In this document: piece by piece, positions 22,349 through 32,159 of the stretch
Position numbering within the stretch: the stretch's first letter is position 1
Layout: every line of letters starts with the position of its first letter
From: Emiliania huxleyi CCMP1516
Lineage: Eukaryota; Haptophyta; Isochrysidales; Noelaerhabdaceae
Assembly (NCBI RefSeq): GCF_000372725.1
Contig: NW_005196094.1
Location: 377,541-441,540 of the forward strand
Direction of reading: 5' to 3'
Length of the DNA stretch: 64,000 nucleotides
The notes under the pieces: model-generated
The model's database searches: none
What the model was told of the DNA's origin: nothing
The model's input: only the letters and a program-made list of their open reading frames with translations
Position numbers and translations under genes: made by a program

Positions 22349-22810
22349 CCCTTGGGCCGCGGCCGCCTCGGGTACGTCAGGGCGCCGCCGCGGCCGAGGG
22401 CGGGTGCCTGGATGAGGGCGACCGCTGTCGTGGTCAGCTCTTGGTGGATGGTGAGGAACTATATCAGTGCACACGTGAGCGCCGGCGTGGCGCGCGCGGT
22501 GTGCGAACGGGCCGGGAACCCCCCCAGGGCAGCGCGCTCGCAGACAAGAGCCGACGATTGGCGCGGCACCACGCGCCTGGTCGCCGGCGGTCCGGCGCGA
22601 GCGTGTGGTCCTCGGGCGGGCCGGCATCATTCGTCGCGCTGGTCGCCGGCTTGTAGGCGTCGGGTGGTCAACGGGGACGGGCGGGTGGCCGACGACTTGA
22701 ATGGCAGCTGGCCCGACATTATAATATAAGGTCTTGACCGAACGGCGAGGTGCCCCCAGGACGTATGCGTTCTAAATTCTTTTCCGTGGAACTTCCGGAC
22801 GCACGATGCT
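22349..22810. promoter_or_regulatory. Divergent intergenic region between methyltransferase and sulfotransferase genes
   Basis: This 462-bp stretch separates two oppositely transcribed start codons and so should hold both promoters. An AT-rich 'attataatataag' at about 22718-22730 lies roughly 80 bp upstream of the sulfotransferase ATG and stands out in otherwise GC-rich DNA. It could be a TATA-like element; this is inference only. Confidence 0.3.
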
Positions 22811-23995
22811 ATGCCCGTCGAGCGCCGAGTCGTCGTGTACGAGCTCCTATCGGCGCAAATCTCACGCCACCAGTGGACTCGCCCTGCAGGCCTTGATCGG
22901 CTGCAGTGGGATCGGCCGAGCGCCTCGGCACAGGGTGGCCTGCTCGAGTTCGAGCTCGACGCAATCCTGACTGGGACCGCGGTAGCAGACGTGATGCCAT
23001 TCTGCCTGGACGTGCCAAACGGCCGGCTCATCCTGCTCGAGGTTGACTCTCTTGCAAAAGTACACGCTGCTCCATTCGAGGACCGAGCAGTGCCGCTGCA
23101 CGCCACAGGCCGCGTCTTTGCTCTGCCGTTTGCAGAGGCGGAGCGCTGGGCATCCGCCGTGACGCCACCCCGTGCAGTCTTCGTGTGGAGCGTTGGCCGC
23201 TGCGGGTCGACGTGTCTGCACCGGCTGCTGTGCGCCGCCGGCGTCGGCTGCGTGTCTGAGCCGTGCTGGTTTGACGACCTGTGTCGGATGAGGATGAGTG
23301 GCAACCCACCGAGCAAAGAGCTCGTGCGAGCCCTCCACCTGATCCACTGGGCCAGCGCGAGACGACTCTTTCCAAAGGCCACGGCCTTTGCAATGAAGCC
23401 GAAGAGCTATGGCCACCAGCTCCTCGTTACCGTCGCCGCTGCCTTTCCCGCAGCGAGCCACCTCTTCGTCTACCGGGACGCGAGGCAGGTGGTTGGATCC
23501 TTCGGCCGCCACTACGCCCTGCAGCAAGCCTCCGGTGCGCCCGAGCGCGCGCCTCCATGTCCACTGCGCATGCGCTCGGCGCACGTGGCGGCCGCCCTGC
23601 GCACGCACGCTCCGCCGCCTAGCCTACCGGCGCTCGCGGTCTCCTTTGGGGCCGACTGGGCAGATGCGATGGCGCACTGGAAGGATGAGGCGGCGGCGCT
23701 CACCGGCGGGAGGACCCTGCGCTTCGACGAGCTGAGAGCTTCTGGCGGCCAAGAGCGCCTTTTTGCTTCGCTGCTTCGTTGGGCGGGCGTGCCCGTTGAG
23801 ACGCGCACGCTCGACGCAATGCGCGACGCAGCGGCGCGCGACTCGCAAGAGGGCCACATCATGGCGGGCGCGGCGGACGCCGAGAAGCGCTTCCTGTCTG
23901 ACGAGAGCGCCGCCGCCCTCGTGTGCTGGCTGCGCACCCTCTCGGGGCTGGATGCCGACGCGGTGCTGCCCGGATCGCTGCTGGCGAGTTGCTGA
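22811..23995 (+). CDS. Sulfotransferase-family protein
   Basis: The single exon from the ATG at 22811 encodes 394 aa. Residues about 122-140 (FVWSVGRCGSTCLHRLL) form a P-loop-like 5'-phosphosulfate loop, and 217-231 (HLFVYRDARQVVGSF) fit the 3'-phosphate site of PAPS-dependent sulfotransferases. The C-terminal half has the expected LRFDEL and LLRWAGVPV elements. The likely reaction is sulfate transfer from PAPS to a carbohydrate or other acceptor, which I cannot identify. No signal peptide or TM anchor is evident, so it may be soluble rather than a type II Golgi enzyme. The N-terminal 110 residues are unassigned. Confidence 0.75.
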   Translation: MPVERRVVVYELLSAQISRHQWTRPAGLDRLQWDRPSASAQGGLLEFELDAILTGTAVADVMPFCLDVPNGRLILLEVDSLAKVHAAPFEDRAVPLHATGRVFALPFAEAERWASAVTPPRAVFVWSVGRCGSTCLHRLLCAAGVGCVSEPCWFDDLCRMRMSGNPPSKELVRALHLIHWASARRLFPKATAFAMKPKSYGHQLLVTVAAAFPAASHLFVYRDARQVVGSFGRHYALQQASGAPERAPPCPLRMRSAHVAAALRTHAPPPSLPALAVSFGADWADAMAHWKDEAAALTGGRTLRFDELRASGGQERLFASLLRWAGVPVETRTLDAMRDAAARDSQEGHIMAGAADAEKRFLSDESAAALVCWLRTLSGLDADAVLPGSLLASC

Positions 23996-24859
23996 AGAAG
24001 GTGACAAAGAGAACTTAAAGGCGGTCTGACGAAACTGCCCGATTAGGGGGCCTATAGGCTATAATTATAGCGACCGATCCAGGCATGAGACTTGTCTCGT
24101 GTCCTCGAACCTCGTCCGGTCCGCGGACATGTCCGCGGAGCGCCGGTGCGGGCCGGTCAGCGCCGGTCTCGGTCGTCGTCTCGCGGCGGGACGCGGTCCC
24201 GGCTCCCCCGCGCACCACACAGTCACAGGAGATAGATCAGGGTCACAGAGTGTCAGACCCTCAGCCTCAGTGCACAGTGGTGTTACAGTGCGCTCTCAGT
24301 GTCAGTCGCTCAGAGACAGAGTACAGAGACGCGCGAGAGCCAAGACAGTGATATACGCAAGACGGCTCTTGTAATTGTATGTTGTATGTCATTGTATCAT
24401 GTCATGGGCTGAGCGTGTGAGCCATGTGTGTATGTGTCACTGTCAACCGACAGACCGCGCAACAAGAACAACACACTCTACTCGGTCTCCGTCCGACATA
24501 CCATCCGAGACGGTGGTCACTCGGCCTCTGACGCGACCCACGACGCCAGACGTACACGGCCATGGACGAACAACTCTATTACAGTGCGGCGTGGCGGTCT
24601 TACCCCGGACGCTCGCGCGTCTCTCTCTCAGGCCCACCGTTCGGGAAGCTCTGACCTCCTGCCGTGGCGCCCAAGCACACACGCACATGGCCAGAGCGGC
24701 ATGTAGTTCCCGCAAGGTCCCTCTCTTGGCCCGCCCTCGCCATGCATCGCGGCTACACCTCCTCCGCCTCGAGAGCGCGGGCGAACCCGGGGCGGCACCA
24801 GGTCGAGCCAACTGGCCAAGCGAAGCGCCTGCATCGCGAGGTAAGGGAGGGGACGGCTG
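23996..24859. other. Intergenic, nothing recognised
   Basis: Mixed-composition sequence between the ends of two convergent genes. Short open frames lack any domain. The lower GC content around 24230-24560 is consistent with untranslated or non-coding DNA. Confidence 0.35.
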
Positions 24860-26388
24860 TCAGCGCCAAGGCGGGGCGAGGAGGCGTGGCGACGGGGTGG
24901 CGAGGGCGAAATCGCGCAGCTGCTGAAGGTGACTACTCGCGCGCCAGCGGCAGTTCGCCCTCGGGCCGCACGAGAGGCGCAGCCAGCTCCAGCGGCAGGC
25001 CGACGCGCCGGCAGCGCATCCCTCCCCGCGCGGTGGCGGCGCGAGGAGCCGCTGCGTCGGTCCGACGAGCGGCGGCACCGCCTCGGACACGGGCGCGGCG
25101 GCACGCAGGCAAAGGAGGGCGAGGCAGAGGGCGAGGAGAGCGGCGAAGCAGGCGGCGAGGGGCGCGCGCGAGGAGGTGTGGCCGCGGCCGCGGCGACGGG
25201 GCGAGCCGACACGCGGCAGGGCGGGAGGCAGGGCGGGAGGCAGGGTGGGAGGCAGGGTGGGGCTCGCCGCCGCGCTCGCCGCTTCGATATGGGCGCCGCC
25301 CTCTGCCGCCTCGCCGCCTGGTGCCGCTCCGACGACCCGCGACGGGCGCAGCCACTCCTCCGGCGTCCAGCGGCTCGCCTCCTCCTCTGCCGGCTCGGGC
25401 GGCGCGATTCGCGCCTCGAGGCGGCCCGTCCAGACGCCTACCAGGCGGCATGCCAGGCGGGAGAAGGTGGGGCCATCCAAGGCTGCAGGGGAGGGACTCG
25501 GCAATCTCGGGGCTGCGAGCGCCTTGCTGGGGCGGGCCCTTCTTCGTCGTCTTGACCCGCGCGAGCTGCTCGGCGAGCTTCGCACCGTCGTCGGACCACA
25601 CCTTGCGGGGGAGCAGGAGGGGTGTGCCGGCCGAGGCGTGCGTGGGGTGAGCCGGAACCGACTGCGCACCGCGAGCACAACAAACTTGGAGACGCCGCCG
25701 AGCGACTCACGGACGAAACGGCTGCTCTTCTGCAGCACGACCTCGATCTCCGCCTCCTCGAGAGGCTCGATCCGAGCCAAGTTTGGACTGACGCAGTAGT
25801 CTGCGGGCTCAGTCGTCTTCACCTTGAAGCCGACCGCGCGCGAGTGCGGGTTGCGTAGCACCTACTCGCGCACTGACCCGTACTGCCTATTTGTCAGCCG
25901 GACCCCGCCCCCCGTGTGATCGCTAGGTTGCGTAGCACCAGACGGGTCCGCCTCGTCTCCGCCGTCGAGGTCGCAAGGCGCAGCTCGGCCGGATGCACCA
26001 CCAGCCAGGGCCGGCCCTCCTCTGTACGGCTCTCCTCGCCGGCGTGAAGGGACCCACCCGACGCTGTGCTGCGAATAGAGATGCAAAGCGAGCTGGCCGC
26101 GCTCGCCATCGGCAGCACGGCAAGGCGCTTGGGCAGCGCCTGCGCAAGAGCCAGGAGCGAGACGCGGCTCTCGCCCGTGATGCGAGCGATAGCCTCCACG
26201 CTCGCCGAGCCCCCGCACTTTTGGAGCGCTGCCTCGATTGCGGCGAGCGAATGCGCCGTCGCCGGGTCGTCGAGGCTGCGCGTGCGGCGAGCGTCGAAGG
26301 GCGCCGATGCAAAGCGCACGAATTTGGGCGGCTTGGCGTTTACCGTCGACGAGGGCGCGACGGTGAGCGGCTGGCGGTCTCGGTCCAT
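24860..26388 (-). CDS. VAP-like MSP-domain membrane protein
   Basis: Exon 1, 26388-25939, starts at ATG MDRDRQPLTV. It carries an Ala/Leu-rich N-terminal region and the start of a major sperm protein fold (WLVVHPAELRLATS..RTRLVLR). Exon 2, 25861-25670, continues it (NPHSRAVGFKVKTTEPADYC, then ARIEPLEEAEIEVVLQ), a near-perfect VAP signature. Exon 3 begins at 25601 (VWSDDGAKLAEQLARVK). Intron 25862-25938 is 77 nt, intron 25602-25669 is 68 nt. A further splice near 25500 (acceptor ..ccctgcag) appears needed to reach the frame with a hydrophobic helix, APLAACFAALLALCLALLCL. VAPs sit in the ER membrane and bind FFAT-motif partners at contact sites. Unusually, about 80 residues follow the TM instead of the normal tail anchor. 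The 3' exon structure is uncertain. Confidence 0.7.
25849..25939 (-). other. 77-nt intron flanked by 14-bp direct repeat
   Basis: The sequence ggttgcgtagcacc (plus-strand reading) occurs at 25849-25862 and 25926-25939. On the coding strand both copies read G|GTGCTACGCAACC, and splicing at the GT in the first and after the AG preceding the second restores RTRLVLRNPHSRAVGF exactly. The repeat thus overlaps both splice sites, as in target-site duplications left by introner insertion. Confidence 0.75.
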
Positions 26389-27985
26389 CGATCCCGAGCA
26401 AGTCGGCTGCTTGAAAAAGCTGCCGCCCGAAGCTTTCCGCAAAAGAAAACGCGCCTAGGCTGCGCTGCAATTTGCTTCCGTGCGTCGCCCGTCTCTCCTG
26501 GAGATTTCTGCTCTAATTGTTTATATGCAACTTGATTTCTCCGCTGTGGCGTCCCAACCGCAGGCTGCGGCTCGTCAGGCATTGAGGCATAGCCCCGTTT
26601 CGCGGCTAAATACGCCGTGTCTCGCTTTTTTCTTGATGATTCGCCTCTTTGTTGAGTGAGACCCGGTCGATTGATGCTGTGCTCAAACCCTTGAGGAAGG
26701 CGCCATGTCTGTGAGCATGGCTTTGTTCCCGCAAGAGCCTCATAAAAAACGCGCGAAAAACTCGAAACGCATCAATTCGCATAAACAACGTCCAACGTAC
26801 AACGAGCGAGAGGCTACGTCAAGTCACAGCGATCGGAGCGTGGGGGCCACTACCATGACGGGATCTTCGGCAAACGAAACAAAGTTCAACCTGCTTCTCC
26901 ACGAGACATTCGGCGGTGGCTTCTCGCCGCCAAGCAGTTGCAAAGATCAACCGCCTTGCGCGCAAGCGGCAAGGCTCAACGGACAACGCTCGGGCGTTGA
27001 GACCGCACCGCGTACCCTCCCCACTCCCGCCTCTCATTTGTGTCACACCACGCGGAACGCATCTCCATCGCTTCGGTGAAGGGGGTGAACCGCGCCATCC
27101 TCGATCGCCGTGCAATGCTCGCTTCCAAGCTCTCACGCCGCGCGTAGGGCCATTTAGGGGCCTAGAGAACACAACCCCCCCTCCCTTTTCTCCCAGTAAG
27201 CTAAAAGTACGTACAGTGGGTTGCGGGCATTAAGCAAACAGGATTCCGCGGCACGCCGCCGTTTCCACAGCCCTCATCCACCCCACGCCGTGGTTTCTTA
27301 GCTCCGGCCGGCACTCAAGCCAGAGCCGGCCCGAAGGCTAGCCCGAAGGAGTTTTAGGTAAGAGGTAAGCTGCGGTCCGCGAGGGCGATGCCAGAGTCTG
27401 CCGCCGAGTCTCGGCTCTCCTGGATGACGGGAAGACGCACACACACGCCTCCATCCACACACTCCACTCAGAACACCGCAGACTTGGAAAGTGACAAGAC
27501 TTGGAAAGTGACAAGTGCGCGCGCCGCAGGCGAAGAGAAATTTTGAGCTGGGGCTCCCCCGTTCACACTCGTGGGTGGCCTTTTCTCGGGGCCGCGCCTG
27601 CGGCGCGCCGTGGTTTCTTAGATTTTTGCGGAAATCGCTCGGCGTGGTTTCTCAATGCTGTTTTCTTAATGCCCGCAACCCACTGTACAACGAACACAAC
27701 CCCCTCTCCCTTTTGTCCCAGGAAGCTAAAAGTACGTACAACGAACGCTTCCTGAGGATTCCTTCCCGAATCCGATTGGAACGGTGCCATAATGACTGCC
27801 AATTGTAATAACTGAGCCGCCCGTCGCCCGCCAAACTTCTCTCATAATGTGTGACAGAAACGCGCCGCCTTGCTGGCAAAAACTGTCTATTTGCGACCGC
27901 AAAGTTTTTGCGCTGCAGCAGAGGATTCCAAGCGCTGAGAAGGCGTGAAGCGTGTCTGTCCTCGACACCGGTCGGAGCGGACAGC
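26389..27985. other. 1.6-kb intergenic region with local repeats
   Basis: No gene is supported. It is less GC-rich than its surroundings. It contains the repeated segment listed at 27170-27745 and two occurrences of 'cgccgtggtttcttag' (27289 and 27607). It lies between divergent VAP and glycosyltransferase genes and so holds both promoters. Confidence 0.4.
27170..27745. repeat. Paired direct and inverted repeat segments
   Basis: 'acaaccccc..tccctttt', 'tcccag' and 'aagctaaaagtacgtac' occur at about 27170-27213 and again at about 27697-27738 in the same orientation. 'gtgggttgcgggcattaag' at 27216-27234 occurs as its reverse complement at 27664-27682. The mix of direct and inverted copies suggests two insertions of a small element, or a rearranged one. 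Confidence 0.6.
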
Positions 27986-30900
27986 ATGGGCCGAGGGGTC
28001 AGCAGAGGCGGTGTGTGGGTGGCCCTCGCTGGCGCAGTCACCTTCGGGAGCGTCGGCGCTGCGACAGTGGCATCACAACGCAATGCGGCGCTCGGGTGAC
28101 CGTCCAAAATGCCAGCATTCATCCATGACTCTGCTAGAGGCCGCAGCGCCGCTCTCCGCCTGCTGGCTGGCAGCTCGACTCTCCCTGCTTGCCGTCCCCT
28201 TTCCTCTCACGGGCCCAGCGGCATCCGTCAAGCCTCCCCTCTGCTCCTTGCTTTCAGGAACGATCCGGTGCCGACCGTCCACCTCTGCGTGATGAGCGAT
28301 CGTCTTCAGATGATGAGCGCTGCCATGCAGTCGGCGTACGCCTCAAAGAGTCCACACACAAACCTCCACTGGCACGTGATCTCCTCAGTCGGACCGGAAA
28401 ATGTGCGTGGGCCCGGGCGCCGCCACCTCCCGCCGCCGCCCAGGCGCGCGTAGCCCTGCGTCCCCTTCCGCGACTTGCAGGTTCTCGACGCGGTTTCGCG
28501 AGCAGGCGTGCCGCCCGGAGACGTGTCGGTGCTACGGCTTTCAGCGGCAGAGGCGTCCCTGGTTGAGCGCGGCGTCGACCCGGTGTGGACGTGGAGCGAC
28601 TGGCAGGACTGGCTCACCGCGCCGGCCTCCGAGGAGCACAAGTGGAGGACAAACGCGTCGCTGCTTCCTGCTTTCGCGAGCCGGGAGCCAAAGTGGCCGC
28701 GCCCTAGAGCTTCCCTCTTATTGCAACCCATCCGACGCCAGCCAGCAGCACAAATCGAGGAGTGGCTAGCACACTCGCACCACGACGAGCCCCGCCTCAG
28801 GCACGCGCACCCGCTCAACCTACTCCGCCTCTACCTCGCCGAGCTGCCTGCGCTGCAGCACCTCGACCGCATCCTGCTGATCGACGACGACGTTCTGTTC
28901 CAGCGCGACCTCGCCTCGCTCTTCGAGACGTCGATGCCCGACGGCAAGCTGTTGCAGGCGTCGTGCGCGATGTACAAGGTGAGGCAGGACGAGGACGGCA
29001 GCCGATGGCTCAAGCTCTCCCGCGCAGAGTGAGCCCGCCCAGTGGCCTCCTACGGCTTTCCCAGCGCGATCGCCCGTCCGACACGTCCCGGTAACACACA
29101 GGTACACCTACGACCAGACGCCCTTCATCGGCTCCATTGGACCGGTTGCGTACTCAGCCTGCAGAGACGGCGCCATCGACGCCGAGGCGGCGACCGCCGT
29201 GGTGGCGGGTTGGGGAGGGGGTCGGCGCGTTGCTCTCAGCCGCGAGCCCTGCTCTTCGCAGGTTGGCCCTTGCGCACCGCGGACCTTGGCGCCGCTGCTA
29301 GCATCCCTCGATGCCGACATCAACTCCGGGGCCAAGTGCGGCTGGGACGAAGGGGGAGACTCTTGTCCAACCCCGCTCTGACCCCGTGGCGCCCGGGCTC
29401 GGCTCGCAGGAGAATGCCACTGGGCAAGGAGCTGGCGTGGAACTTTGGCGTGGCGCTGCTTCCGCTCGATCGCTGGCGCGCGCAGGGCCTCACACAGCGA
29501 GTGACGCGCTGGTTCGATGCCAACTCCAAGCACCGCCTCTTTCCGCCCGATTCGGCAGATGACGATAGATGCGACGAGGGCGGAGAAGAGCACAGGCGGG
29601 GGACGTGTCTGCAACCCTCGCCCCACCAGCGTCCCTCGGCCACGCAGGTGGCGAGTGGTCTCGGTCTGCCCTACCTCATCTTCAAGGGTTCAGTCGGCTG
29701 CTGGGCCGACGACACCGTCCTCGACGGACTCGGCTACGTCGACACCACCGACCTGCACAAGAGTGGCGTCTCGGCTAAGGACATGAGCGGGTGCCCACGC
29801 CCCTGCATCCCGCGATCCCCAGGAGCGCCCTGATGATCGAATGCATCGCCAACCTCTGTGCCCTCCCTGCTGCCACAGCTTCGCAGCTCTGCACTTCTCG
29901 GGTCCGTCAAAGCTCTCGCTTTCCGACATGGATACCTTCACGCCCGCAAGCATCGCTCGTGCCGTCGAAGACCACCTCCTTGACGCCTCCTCACGCCGCC
30001 GCCTCGACCCTTACGGAATGCTTCTTCCCATCCACCCCCCCCCCCCCCTCGATCACTCGATGAGTGGATGCCCTTCTATGTCTCCAGGCGATCCCTATGG
30101 CGGATACATGCCCCCGCCGTCCACACCGCTGCCGACGTGCGAGGGGTGGTGCGACACAAACACCAGACCCTGGATCCGAAAATGCGGGAACGACGCATGC
30201 AAGGGCTGCCCCAATTGCGAAGCTCCATCTCCGCCTGCTTCTCCATCGGCAGACTGCGAGGGGTGGTGTCGTCGCCACACACACGTATGGACGATCAGGT
30301 GCACATTTATCAAGTGCAAGGGCTGCACCGAATGCTTGACGCCGCCGCCGCCGCCCTCAGCATCGCCGTCGCCCCCGCCGCCGTCCGTGTCGCCCTCGCC
30401 CCCGCCGCCGTCCGTGTCGCCCTCGCCGCCACCGCCGTCCGCGTCGCCCTCACCGCCTCCCCGTGCAGGGGATTACCCCCCATTGGTGCCAGACTACGCG
30501 CCTCCCTCGGCGGCCACGGGCCAAGTACCGACAACATCTCTCAGTGTAGCCGCAACCGCGGGAGACACTGTCCTCCAGACAGTCGACGAGACTGGCTTCG
30601 CAATCGGCGACATCCAAAGCGGCCATGCACAGGCTACGAACTCCCTTCAGGGCTGGCGGTGCGAATAGGTGACGAGATCCTCATCGGCTCTGGATCCAAG
30701 GAAGAAACAAACACCATCGCAGGATTCGGCTCCATCAACCTCGAGACGCCGCTGCTCAACAACCATCCAGCGGGCACCAAGGTCACAAAGGTTCTGCACG
30801 TCCGGGAACCTCCCGCACCCGTCATCGAGGCATCGCCGTCGCCGCCGACCGGCGGATGTGTGTGGACAAACAACCCCGCTGAGATTTGCATCTACGATCC

Positions 30901-31705
30901 CACCTGCGCGGAAGGCGGGCTCGGCTGCAACGCTGCAGGACACTTTCTGTGGAGATTCTGCGGCTTTGGACTGTGCGATGGCCCAAGAGCTTCACAAACC
31001 TTCCTTTAGCACGGCTCTAACAGTCGCAACGCGTATTAGGTATCCGCCTTGCCCTGGAGGCCCGCCATCCGCCCCGGCGCCGCCCTTTCGGCCAGAGAGG
31101 ATCGACGACTGCAAGGTGTCGTGTCTAGCTACCGTGAGCCACCTAGCGTTACCCACCCGGGACCTTGCGGCATGCCTCCACTGTCTAGGCGGGCACCTGC
31201 ACCGCCAACTTTCTGGAGACGTGCTACTTCGACCGCAGCTGCGCCCGGGGCGGCGGTCTCGGCTGCAATGCGGGCGGGAAGACGGCCTGCCGCTTTTGCG
31301 GCTTTGGGGCTTACTCGACCGTGCCGTGCCCCATGTGCGACGACTCTCCTCTGGGCGAGGCGGGCTGCACGTGCGGGAGCGCGGCCTGCACCGCGGATGT
31401 CCTCACCGCCGACGCTGGTGAGCGCGGCACCCTCGGCTCAAGCCCGTTCGCAGCTCACCCCTCCTCTCTTCACGGCCAATCTCTGAGAGCGCAACCCGAC
31501 CCCTGCCGCACAGGTGGCGTCAGCTGCGCTGACCGCATCAGCTGGCTGCAAATGGCCGAGCTGGTGGAACAGGATGCTGCATGCGCGCAGGTTTGGCTGC
31601 AGACAGAGCCTTGCGCGCCGCTCACGGCAGCTCAAGGCGAACCTCGTACTGTAGGTGGCCGGGGAGTTCCCTGCAGCGTGCGGAGCATGCGCTCCAGCTT
31701 CTTGA
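27986..31705 (+). CDS. GT8-family glycosyltransferase fused to Cys-rich modules
   Basis: Many-exon gene. Confident exons: 27986-28095 (ATG, with a hydrophobic signal anchor VWVALAGAVTFGSVGAATVA), 28258-28402, 28481-29028, the start of one at 29102, an end at 29790, then 29879-30606, 30669-30972, 31040-31115, 31189-31417, 31514-31590 and 31655-31705 (TGA). Exons between 29102 and 29790 are not fully resolved. GT8 features: VPTVHLCVMSD, LDRILLIDDDVLFQRDL (DDD metal motif), AWNFGVALLPLDRW and ALHFSGPSKL. After the catalytic part come two CEGWC modules (CEGWC..WIRKC..CKGCPNC), an SPPPP linker, a domain with TVDETGFAIGDEIL and IAGFGSINLETPL, two 'CxxGGxGCNA..FCGFG' modules, and a C-terminal SCADRISWLQ..VAGEFPAACGACAP. 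Probably a type II Golgi or secreted-surface enzyme that transfers a sugar from a nucleotide donor. Confidence 0.8.
30607..30668 (+). other. 62-nt GC-AG intron in the GT8-fusion gene
   Basis: Splicing after the first G of the Gly codon, with donor GCGACATCC and acceptor ..GCGAATAG, joins ..ETGFAIG to GDEILIGSG and restores a continuous domain. A canonical GT donor is not available at this phase. The exon after the intron begins GTGACGAG, similar to the intron start GCGACATC. Confidence 0.65.
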
Positions 31706-32159
31706 GCGCAGCGCGCATAGTCACGGGGGAAACGAACCGAGGGGGGAAGGGGCAAGAAGTCGGCAGAGGGGCCACGCTAGGACCAGTCACCAGCGTCACG
31801 GGTCACGCACGCACACCCGATCACACCGCGCACTTGCGAGTTGCGTTCTCCAACGCAAGAGCAGAAGTGTCTCGAGAGCTCGCCGAGCGATGTCGGGCCA
31901 GGGGCGCGTGTGCTCTAGCAAGGCTTAGCGTCGGACACGTGTCTCGTGTGCTGGGGGCCTGCGCGCATCTGTGGACACCTCTGTGCTCTCCGCAGAGCTG
32001 GTCAGCTGCACCGTGCACGACAGTCGACACACGACCACACGCGCTCGAGAGCTCTCTCACACCGACGTGCGTAGAGGCCGATGACCGTGCTCCGTGGTCC
32101 ACTTCAGAGCAAAAAAGCGCTGTGCTGTGCCCATGTGCATTTTTTAGTTTATCATAGAC
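31706..32159. other. Intergenic between convergent genes
   Basis: 454 bp separate the GT8-fusion stop from the stop of the minus-strand gene at 32160. An open frame runs through it but has no recognisable protein features. Confidence 0.35.
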
